A stretch of DNA of 64,000 nt from Nocardioides sp. JS614. Its GTDB lineage: Bacteria > Actinomycetota > Actinomycetes > Propionibacteriales > Nocardioidaceae. Made by a program: the position numbers and the translations under genes. This document shows positions 15,292-22,437 of the stretch, in pieces (position 1 is the stretch's first letter; every line of letters begins with the position of its first letter). The DNA lies in contig NC_008699.1 in NCBI RefSeq assembly GCF_000015265.1, positions 744,001-808,000 of the forward strand. Reading direction: 5' to 3'. Under the pieces are notes generated by a model. The model was not told the origin of the DNA, did not search any database, and worked only from the letters and a program-made list of their open reading frames with translations.

Positions 15292-16191
15292 ATGGTCGGG
15301 CTTCCGAAGCGGCAGCGGGTGGCGGCGTACGCCGTGATCATCCGCGAGGGCCGGATCCTGCTGAGCCGGCTGTCGCCGAGCATCGCCTCCGAGGAGCTGT
15401 GGACCCTGCCCGGCGGTGGCCTCGACCACGGAGAGGACCCCCGCGACGCGGTCATCCGGGAGGTCTACGAGGAGACCGGCCTGCACGCGGTCGTCGGTGA
15501 GACCGCACGGGTGTACTCCGCGCACCTGCCCGGCGTGTGGCGCGACGGCCGGCGGGTGGACGCCCATGCGCTGCGGATCGTCTACGACGGGTGGGTGCCG
15601 GTCGACGCCCCCGAGCCGCGGGTCGTCGAGGTCGACGGCTCGACCGTGGAGGCGGCCTGGAAGCCGCTCGGGGACGTGCTCGACGAGACCGTCCCGGTGG
15701 TGCCGATGGTGCTCGAGGCGGTGGCCGACCACCGCCCCTTCCGCCATCAGCGGCTCGGCGCATACGCGCTGATCCGGCGCGCCGATGCCGTGCTGCTCGT
15801 CCGGATCTCCGGGCTCGGCTTCCACACCGGCTCGTGGACGCTGCCCGGCGGCGGCGTCGACCACGGGGAGGCGCCCCGCTCCGCTGTCATCCGCGAGGTC
15901 CGCGAGGAGGCCGGCGTCGAGTGCCAGGTCGGGGAGCTGGTCGCCGTCCACGACGACCACTTCAGCGGCACGGCGCCGTCGGGCCGCTACGAGGACTTCC
16001 ACTCGGTGGCGCTGGTCTTCGCGGCCGACCTCGAGGCCGCCGCCGAGCCGCGCCTGGCGGAGCAGGGCGGCACCTCGGCGGAGGTCGCCTGGGTGCCTCT
16101 CGCCGAGATCGAGTCGGGGCAGCGGCCGGTGCTCCCGCTGGTCCGCGAGGCCCTCAGCGCAGCGGAGTGGCCGCGACCTCGCACAGGTTGA
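15292..16191 (+). CDS. tandem NUDIX hydrolase
   Basis: A 299-residue protein made of two complete NUDIX domains. The first NUDIX box is at about residues 40-62 (GGLDHGEDPRDAVIREVYEE), the second at about residues 185-207 (GGVDHGEAPRSAVIREVREE). Both keep the REUXEE core that binds metal, so both should be active. NUDIX enzymes hydrolyse nucleoside diphosphates linked to another group; the substrates here are unknown. Two full domains on one chain are unusual. ATG 15292 lies 8 bases after the previous stop. The last 38 bases overlap the end of the convergent gene. Confidence 0.85.
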   Translation: MVGLPKRQRVAAYAVIIREGRILLSRLSPSIASEELWTLPGGGLDHGEDPRDAVIREVYEETGLHAVVGETARVYSAHLPGVWRDGRRVDAHALRIVYDGWVPVDAPEPRVVEVDGSTVEAAWKPLGDVLDETVPVVPMVLEAVADHRPFRHQRLGAYALIRRADAVLLVRISGLGFHTGSWTLPGGGVDHGEAPRSAVIREVREEAGVECQVGELVAVHDDHFSGTAPSGRYEDFHSVALVFAADLEAAAEPRLAEQGGTSAEVAWVPLAEIESGQRPVLPLVREALSAAEWPRPRTG

Positions 16192-17194
16192 GGTAGGGCC
16201 TGGCGACATTGTTGGTGACCATGTAGGACGAGAGCACCCACGTCCTCTTCACCCCGCCGACGGACCACCAGATGCGCATCATCCCGTTGCGCGGGAGGTC
16301 GACCGGCCCGAGCAGCCCGGTCTCGGGGTCGTACTCGAGATCGCTGTAGTGGGTGATGTGGTCCGGGTCGTCGACCCGTCCCTCGCCCTGGATGTACTCG
16401 TAGTCCATGAACGAGTCCGGGTCGTCGGGGCGCAGCGCCACCGTCTGCTCGCCGGTGCGGCCGGTCTCGCAGCGCAGCTCGGCCCGGCCGAATCCGGGGA
16501 TGCTGGCGGTCGCGGTCTGCTGGGTCGCCGCCTCGTCGTCGCCGTGCCAGCTCAGCCCCAGCTGCTGGTCGGTGTCGGTCCGCAGCGCGAGCGTCATCTT
16601 GCAGTACTGGCTGCCCGGGTAGGCGAACCGCTCCCAGTACCAGGTGAGCTGGAACGAGGTCGCCGGTATCGTCATCGGACCGCCCCCCGGCTGGTCGCGG
16701 CCGGGGCGCTGACTGATCACGCCGTACGCCGAGCCCTTCGCGAAGTCCTCGATCGGGGTCTTCTGGTTCAGGCCTTCGTGCGCCTGGGGCCCGGTGCCGC
16801 CCTTCCCGTCGTCGGCCGCCGTCGCGTAGGTGTAGATCCGGACGTTCTTGACCGCGACCCGGTCGGTGCCGTCCTTGTTCTCGAGCTTGGCCATCCACAG
16901 CTGGGTCTCGGCCCGCCGGTCGTTGGCCCGGATCCGCAGCATCGTGTTGTCGGGCCGGCAGATCAGCTCGACCTGACCGATCCCCGGCACGTCGGCGACC
17001 TTCTGGTACTTCGGCCGCTTCTGGAAGCCCTGCCACTTGACGACGATCCGCTTGGACTGCTGGACCTGCCGCTGCTTCGCCCGGGCCGAGCTCGCCGCGG
17101 TACCGCCGGCGTAGGTCGGGGCCACGGCGAGGGCGGGCAGCGCGAGGAGCAGTGGCACCGCGAGCGCCACGAGTCGGGTGGCCCGGGTGGTCAT
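16154..17194 (-). CDS. secreted protein of unknown function, last gene of the polysaccharide-like operon
   Basis: A 346-residue protein with a signal peptide (VALAVPLLLALPALAVAPTYAG) and a mature region of two similar beta-rich halves, each with a Cys pair region (GQVELICRPDNTMLRI, then GRAELRCETGRTGEQTV). The halves suggest an internal duplication. Trp and Tyr are abundant (LTWYWERFAYPG). I do not recognise a family. Its ATG overlaps the stop of the PstS-like gene (ATGA), making it the seventh gene of a coupled operon. Its 3' end overlaps the NUDIX gene by 38 bases on the opposite strand. A surface or polysaccharide-binding role is a guess from context. Confidence 0.75.
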   Translation of the reverse strand: MTTRATRLVALAVPLLLALPALAVAPTYAGGTAASSARAKQRQVQQSKRIVVKWQGFQKRPKYQKVADVPGIGQVELICRPDNTMLRIRANDRRAETQLWMAKLENKDGTDRVAVKNVRIYTYATAADDGKGGTGPQAHEGLNQKTPIEDFAKGSAYGVISQRPGRDQPGGGPMTIPATSFQLTWYWERFAYPGSQYCKMTLALRTDTDQQLGLSWHGDDEAATQQTATASIPGFGRAELRCETGRTGEQTVALRPDDPDSFMDYEYIQGEGRVDDPDHITHYSDLEYDPETGLLGPVDLPRNGMMRIWWSVGGVKRTWVLSSYMVTNNVARPYLNLCEVAATPLR

Positions 17195-18633
17195 CGCGCA
17201 GGCTTCTCGCTCTGCACCGGCTGGATCGGCGTGCTCGCGTTGTCGTCGGGCACGTAGAGCTGCGGCGCCTGGTCCCCGGTGAGCCAGGACTGCTGGAGCC
17301 GCACCGTCTCGTCGGGCAGCGCGACCAGACGGGCGGTGTCCGCCCCGGCCTGGGCGTGCGCCACGTAGTGGCTGAGGAAGTCCCGGACCTCGGCGCGGGC
17401 CAGGGAGCGGGTCGTGGTGGTGATCAGCAGCTGCCGGGCGAGCGGGTACTCACCGCTGGTGATCGTCCGCTGGCTCGGGAAGATGCAGTTGCGCCGGCCG
17501 TCGGGCAGGGTGATCTCGAAGGGCCGCAGCTGGTCCTCGAACAGTTCGTAGTAGCTGAACCGGAAGTAGGCCACGTGGCCGTGGTAGGCCTGGTAGAGAC
17601 GCCGGGCCTCGTCGGTGTTGCGGTAGACCTCGTTGACGGCGGCGTAGCGCTGCTGGGCAGCGTCCAGGCGCGTCCGGGCCGCGGTCCGGCGCTCGAACGC
17701 CTTGTCGACCCGCCGTTGGTCCCTGGCCTTGTCCGCCTCCGGTCGGCCGTCCCGAATGCCCTTGGCTCGCTCGGCGAGCGCGACCGCGAGCTCCTCCCGG
17801 GCGGCGATCATCTCGCTGCGTGCGTCCTGGAGCGCCTGGTTGGCCTGGGCGCGGCGACGGCTGACGTCGTCGAAGCGCGCCGCCCGCAGCTCGATGTTCC
17901 GCTTGCCGACCACGAACTTGCGAGCCGCCTCGTCGTTCTCGGCCAGGAAGTAGTCGGAGCGCAGGTCGACCTGGGAGGGCTCGGGCGCGCCGAGCACGTA
18001 GCGGCCGAAGAAGCCGAAGCCGTTGTTGTCGGGGCTCGGTCCGCCCACCTTCAGCGGCACGTCGTCGAAGCCGAGCGGCGGCTGGCTCCAGTTCGTCAGC
18101 GGCGACCCGGCCCGGTAGATGTCCCGGACCTGGTCGACGGTGAGGCAGTCGGCGCCGACGTCGGTCTCCGACTTGATCGCGATCACGATCGCCTCCGCAG
18201 CGACCTGGAACTGCACCACGTCGAGGCCGACGGCCTGACAGGCCTCCCACTCGGCACGGCTGATCGGACGGGCCGAGTCCACGAGGTCGATCTGGCCCGC
18301 ACACAGCTCCTGGAAGGCCTGGTCCTCGCCGTTGTCCGCGACGTTGACCTGGGCCGCGTTCGCGGTGGCCTCGTAGCTCCTGACCTCGGTCGGGGTCAGC
18401 GACCCCGTCGTCGAGCCGTCGATGCCGACGACGCCGGAGGGCCGGGTCGGCAGCGCGGCGTACGCCTTGTCGATGTCCTTCTGCCGCAGCTGGTTCTCGC
18501 GGAACTCGTTGGCCTGGTCCTGGCTGACCGAGTCGGTGGCCTCCTGCGACGGGTCCGAGCAGGCCGTGAGCAGGCCCAGCGAGACCGCGGCCACCGCCAG
18601 GGAGCCGAGCAGCTTCGAGCGGGTGCGTGTCAC
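17191..18633 (-). CDS. PstS-like substrate-binding lipoprotein with coiled-coil insertion
   Basis: A 480-residue lipoprotein (lipobox LLTACS, Cys25). Residues 65-245 and 345-470 resemble a PstS-type solute-binding fold (GIDGSTTGSLTP, then CAGQIDLVDSARPIS; later DGRRNCIFPSQRTITSGEYPL). Between the lobes, residues about 252-340 form a highly charged Ala/Arg/Glu coiled coil, which is not usual for PstS. No phosphate ABC permease or ATPase is nearby, so phosphate uptake is unlikely. It sits in an operon with a membrane glycosyltransferase, so a scaffold or polymer-handling role outside the membrane is more plausible. GTG 18633 overlaps the upstream stop and is preceded by GGGAGG. Confidence 0.75.
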   Translation of the reverse strand: MTRTRSKLLGSLAVAAVSLGLLTACSDPSQEATDSVSQDQANEFRENQLRQKDIDKAYAALPTRPSGVVGIDGSTTGSLTPTEVRSYEATANAAQVNVADNGEDQAFQELCAGQIDLVDSARPISRAEWEACQAVGLDVVQFQVAAEAIVIAIKSETDVGADCLTVDQVRDIYRAGSPLTNWSQPPLGFDDVPLKVGGPSPDNNGFGFFGRYVLGAPEPSQVDLRSDYFLAENDEAARKFVVGKRNIELRAARFDDVSRRRAQANQALQDARSEMIAAREELAVALAERAKGIRDGRPEADKARDQRRVDKAFERRTAARTRLDAAQQRYAAVNEVYRNTDEARRLYQAYHGHVAYFRFSYYELFEDQLRPFEITLPDGRRNCIFPSQRTITSGEYPLARQLLITTTTRSLARAEVRDFLSHYVAHAQAGADTARLVALPDETVRLQQSWLTGDQAPQLYVPDDNASTPIQPVQSEKPAR

Positions 18634-19793
18634 TGGACCGCACCTCCCTCGGTCGGCGAGCTGGAGGGGGGGACGGTCGGGCTCTCGCTCGGCACGACGA
18701 CGGTCTCGTCCTCCTCCGGCGGGTAGTGGTACCGCGTCCCGAGGGGCAGCACCTCGAAGTCGTCGAGGGTCAGGCCCTGGAGCTCGTTGCCGCGGATCAG
18801 TCCGTCGGTCACGTCGCGCTGCGCGTAGAGCGTCGGCACGGCCGCCCGGTCGACCACGATCGCGCCGTAGGTGCGCAGGCAGGCGACGATCGCGTCGGCG
18901 AGCCGCTGCTGCTGCTTGGTGAGCTTGATCAGCTTGCCGGTGCGCGGGTCGCGAGGCGCGGGGAGCACGACGTCGCGCTTGAGCCGGATCCGGGCGCCCT
19001 CGGGGAGCGACCGGGTGCGTCCGTTGCCGTCGGTCGAGGACGCCGGCTGGACGAAGATGCCCGCCGCTGGGCCGGGCACGCTGATCGCCAGCGCATGCTG
19101 GATCTCGCCGGACTCCAGCTCGCCGGGCCGGATCAGGCCGGCGAACAGCGGGAGTCCGGAGCCGCGGGCGCCCTCGGTCCACGGCTCGCTGTAGCCGGGA
19201 CCGTTGAGGTCCCACTTGCGCATGTAGTTGTAGGAGATCGTGTCGTCGGACTCGCGGCGCGCCCGCCACAGGTCGTAGGCGACCGAGGCGGAGGTGTCGA
19301 ACACGGTGTACCACCCGTCGTAGCGCGGGTCCGGGTCGACGTCATCGGGGATGTTGAGCACGGTGGTGTCGGCGCCGTCGCCGCACACGAGCTGGCGGCA
19401 CACCAGCGACGTCGGGCGGCCGCCCGCGACCACGGGCACGGTCCAGCGCACCGTGTTGATGTAGAGGCCGTCCTCGACGAAGTTGCGGCGGATGAACGAC
19501 GTGCCACCGGGGCGCTCGATCACCCCGACCCGCTCGTGTGCGAACTGGATCATCTGGTCCGACCTCGCGTCGACGCGCGAGGTGTCGATCCGCCGGTTCC
19601 ACGGGGAGCTGTCGTTGAAGAAGCGGCGCTCGGGCACCACGACGCCGGCGGTGGCTGTCGGGTCGACCGTCACGACGACCTCGTCGGACGGGTCCGCGCC
19701 GGAGTCGGTGCCCGCGCAGCCGGCGAGCAGCACCGAGCCGACCGCGACCAGGGCGGCGACGCGGTGTGTCCGGCGGATCCGGTGGGTGCTCAT
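18630..19793 (-). CDS. secreted lipoprotein of unknown function (SPWN motif)
   Basis: A 387-residue lipoprotein with lipobox VLLAGC (Cys26). After a short linker it contains FFNDSSPWNRRIDTSRVD near residues 58-75, a phrase I associate with secreted actinobacterial proteins of unknown or polysaccharide-related function. A long globular region follows, with HALAISVPGP and a His/Trp-rich segment, then a Pro/Ser/Thr-rich tail. ATG 19793 is one base after the upstream stop and the gene overlaps the next by GTGA. The position beside a family 2 glycosyltransferase suggests it acts on or carries the exported polymer. No catalytic motif could be assigned. Confidence 0.72.
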   Translation of the reverse strand: MSTHRIRRTHRVAALVAVGSVLLAGCAGTDSGADPSDEVVVTVDPTATAGVVVPERRFFNDSSPWNRRIDTSRVDARSDQMIQFAHERVGVIERPGGTSFIRRNFVEDGLYINTVRWTVPVVAGGRPTSLVCRQLVCGDGADTTVLNIPDDVDPDPRYDGWYTVFDTSASVAYDLWRARRESDDTISYNYMRKWDLNGPGYSEPWTEGARGSGLPLFAGLIRPGELESGEIQHALAISVPGPAAGIFVQPASSTDGNGRTRSLPEGARIRLKRDVVLPAPRDPRTGKLIKLTKQQQRLADAIVACLRTYGAIVVDRAAVPTLYAQRDVTDGLIRGNELQGLTLDDFEVLPLGTRYHYPPEEDETVVVPSESPTVPPSSSPTEGGAVQ

Positions 19794-19794
19794 G

Positions 19795-20772
19795 TCAGGA
19801 CCCGGTCTCTCTGCTTCGGGACCGGTTGAGCGTGGACTCGGCCGTGTCCGCCACGCGGGAGATCGCGTCGCTGAGCACCGCCAGGCGGTGGCCCTCGTCG
19901 CCGGACTCGTCGATGTCGTCGAGCTCACCGGAGCGCATCCGGGCCGCGGTGATGATCGCGTGCGCCTCGCGCCGCGACTGGAGCCGGATCAGCTCGGCGT
20001 CCAGCTCGGCCTGGGCCGTGACCAGCTCGTAGCGGCGGGTCGCCTCGAGCTCCATCGCCTCGAGGTGTCGCCGCGTGGCCTCCTCGGCCGCCTCGATCCG
20101 GCTGATCACGGCCTGCGCGATCTCCTCGACGGTCCGGGCGACGTCGACCGGCTCGGGCTGCGGCTCCGGCACGGGCACCGGCCGCTGGGCCATGGGCTGC
20201 TCGGGCTCCGGCTCCGGGGTCTCCGCGTGCTGGGGTTCCGGCTGCTGGGGCTCCGGCTGCTCGACCATGGTGAGCGGCTTCTTGGGTGCCCGGGACTTCT
20301 TGACCTTCGGCTCGCGCGGGCGGGCCTGCGGCTCCGGCTCGGGAGCTGCGCCCTCGGTGGCCTGCTCGTCGGTGGCCTGCTCGTCGAGGCCCGGCACCGC
20401 CTCGGTGGTCTCGGCATCCGGCTCCGGCTCCGGTTCGGCGGCGGCCGCGACCTCGACCGCCTCGGCGGACTCGTCGGTGGGCTCGGCGTCGGCGGGCTCC
20501 GTCTCCGCGACCTCGGCGACCTCGGCCTCGGCCTCGGGCTCCTCCCCGCGCGGTTCGGGCTCGGTGATCGGCGCGGGCACCGGCTCCGGGACGCGCCGCA
20601 GCGGCGGCTTGGCGTCCGGCTGCCGTGCGCTGCGTCCGGGCCGCCGCGCGGGCGGCTCCGGGGCGAGCGCGGCGGTGAAGTCGACCTGCCCGATCCGGGA
20701 GGGGTCGGTCAGCGCCGAGAGCACGTCGTCGACCGATGGCGGCGGCGCGATGCGGGGCTTCTCGTCGGCCAT
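19795..20772 (-). CDS. Pro/Glu-rich protein with C-terminal coiled coil
   Basis: A 325-residue protein without a signal peptide or membrane helix. Residues 1-40 are compact (PPSVDDVLSALTDPSRIGQVDF), residues 45-205 are a very acidic Pro/Glu/Ala linker with repeated PEPEP phrases, and residues 208-325 form a helical coiled coil (RIEAAEEATRRHLEAMELEA, then RRYELVTAQAELDAELIRLQ). The layout recalls cytoplasmic scaffolds such as DivIVA-like proteins, but no family is recognised. It lies in the middle of the coupled operon (starts overlap by TGATG and end one base before the next ATG). It may localise the synthase inside the cell. Confidence 0.75.
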   Translation of the reverse strand: MADEKPRIAPPPSVDDVLSALTDPSRIGQVDFTAALAPEPPARRPGRSARQPDAKPPLRRVPEPVPAPITEPEPRGEEPEAEAEVAEVAETEPADAEPTDESAEAVEVAAAAEPEPEPDAETTEAVPGLDEQATDEQATEGAAPEPEPQARPREPKVKKSRAPKKPLTMVEQPEPQQPEPQHAETPEPEPEQPMAQRPVPVPEPQPEPVDVARTVEEIAQAVISRIEAAEEATRRHLEAMELEATRRYELVTAQAELDAELIRLQSRREAHAIITAARMRSGELDDIDESGDEGHRLAVLSDAISRVADTAESTLNRSRSRETGS

Positions 20773-22433
20773 CACGATGCCCCCAGCTGCCCGGTCGTGG
20801 CCCCGCCGGGCTGGTAGCCGGCCGGCACACTGACCAGGACGTAGCGCGGCGTGCGGTAGACGACCTGGAGCTGTGCGTCCGAGCCGGCGGCGGCGTCCGG
20901 GTAGAGCTTGGTGAGCAGGTCGCCGTTGTCGCTGGCGGACATCAGGAGGTAGCGGACGCCGTACTTGTCCGGATCCCGGGCCGCGACCTTCCACGGCCCG
21001 TCGCTGTGGTCGATCCGGTCGAAGAAGTACTCCGGGTGCCCGGTCAGCATCATCACTGCGTAGGTCTGGGCGTTGTCGGTGAGGATCGAGTTGTCCCGCG
21101 ACACGTTGTTGGAGATGTACTTGGCCATCGCCTGCTCGGAGACGATGCCGACCCTCTCGCGGTTGAGGGTCTGCGCGCCCTCCTGGGACTCGCCGGTGGT
21201 GATGGCGGCAGCGAACGGCGCCTCGAGGTTCTGGTACCGGTAGGTCTTCATCGCCTGCAGGGTCCACGGAATGCTGATCACCAGCGCCACGACCACGAGC
21301 GCGGCGACCAGGGTGCTGCCCTCCTCGGCCGACCGGGCCAGCCAGATCGCGCCGATGACGCTGATCAACAGGATCGGCAGGGCGTTGCGCATCAGCATCG
21401 GAGAGTCGGTCAGCCGCAGCACCACCGCTGCCGAGGGCAGCAGGATCGAGGCACCGAGCATCAGGCCGAGCCAGAGCGCGAACGGGTTGCCGCGGGCGAA
21501 CCCGGCGAAGATGAGTGCGGGCAGGACGATGATCGCGATCGGAGCGCCGTACAGCACCAGCTCGCCGGAGGCCCGGAGCAGCTCGACGGCCGAGAACGTC
21601 TCCAAGCCCCCGGAGGCGGCCGCGTCGCTCGACCGGGTGATCCAGGCGAACGGGTTGAGCAGCAGGATCAGGTTGAAGACCGTCCACAGGGCGATCACGT
21701 AGACCGTCGGCGAGGCGAAGCCGACCACCGTGCCCTCGACCTCGGTGCCGTCCGCTCCCAGCCGCGCGAGGATCGCGCCGATCATGATGGCGCTCAGCAG
21801 GAAGAACACCAGGCTGGTGTAGCCGGCGATGGAGGCGATCGAGAACGAGATCCCGGCGAGCATCACGAACCGGACGTCCGCGGTGATGTACCAGGCGAAG
21901 AGGGCGCCCAGAGCCGTGACCACCAGCGCCACCCAGACGAAGTGCCGGGTGCCGGTGGTCGCGTACAGGAGCACCATCGGGTTCGCGCCCAGGGCCAGCA
22001 GGACGGCGTACCGCAGGGGTCCCGCCACGAGCGCGCGCCGCATCATGGTGTTGAGGGCGACCATCGTGACGGCCGCGAAGACGGCCGAGGCGAGCGGTAC
22101 GACGGCCAGTGAGGTCACCAGGCCCCGGAAGATCGCCAGCGGCGCGATCAGCAGCGTCGCGAGCGGCGGGTAGTCGAAGCCGATCGCGGACAGCTTGGCC
22201 GGGTCGTTGTGCCACACCATCAGGGCCCGGTTCAGCCGGTCGAGGGTCTCGAAGCCGACGACGTGCAGGTCGACGACCACCCAGTAGCCGAACCACGTGT
22301 AGGCGATGGTGAAGAACGCGAAGACGAGCGCGCTCTCCCACCACCGGCGCGGGACGTCGTTGGGCCGGCGGCCCACCGACTGGACGATCCCGCTGAGCCG
22401 GTCCCTGGTGTGGACGACGTTGACGGTGGTCAT
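20772..22433 (-). CDS. polytopic membrane protein, GT-C glycosyltransferase-like
   Basis: A 553-residue protein with about ten to twelve membrane helices and a C-terminal extracytoplasmic domain of about 150 residues. The first large external loop contains DYPPLATLLIAP, resembling the acidic loop of GT-C glycosyltransferases of the PMT/ArnT type that use lipid-linked sugars. The tail (KYGVRYLLMSASDNGDLLTK) resembles the soluble domain of such enzymes. It probably transfers a sugar outside the membrane or takes part in polymer export. ATG 22433 is 4 bases after the glycosyltransferase stop. The exact reaction is unknown. Confidence 0.75.
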   Translation of the reverse strand: MTTVNVVHTRDRLSGIVQSVGRRPNDVPRRWWESALVFAFFTIAYTWFGYWVVVDLHVVGFETLDRLNRALMVWHNDPAKLSAIGFDYPPLATLLIAPLAIFRGLVTSLAVVPLASAVFAAVTMVALNTMMRRALVAGPLRYAVLLALGANPMVLLYATTGTRHFVWVALVVTALGALFAWYITADVRFVMLAGISFSIASIAGYTSLVFFLLSAIMIGAILARLGADGTEVEGTVVGFASPTVYVIALWTVFNLILLLNPFAWITRSSDAAASGGLETFSAVELLRASGELVLYGAPIAIIVLPALIFAGFARGNPFALWLGLMLGASILLPSAAVVLRLTDSPMLMRNALPILLISVIGAIWLARSAEEGSTLVAALVVVALVISIPWTLQAMKTYRYQNLEAPFAAAITTGESQEGAQTLNRERVGIVSEQAMAKYISNNVSRDNSILTDNAQTYAVMMLTGHPEYFFDRIDHSDGPWKVAARDPDKYGVRYLLMSASDNGDLLTKLYPDAAAGSDAQLQVVYRTPRYVLVSVPAGYQPGGATTGQLGAS

Positions 22434-22437
22434 CGGG

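Noticed and set aside
17191..18633. A phosphate-uptake PstS gene.
   Set aside because: There are no pstCAB genes nearby, the protein has a coiled-coil insertion and it belongs to a glycosyltransferase operon.
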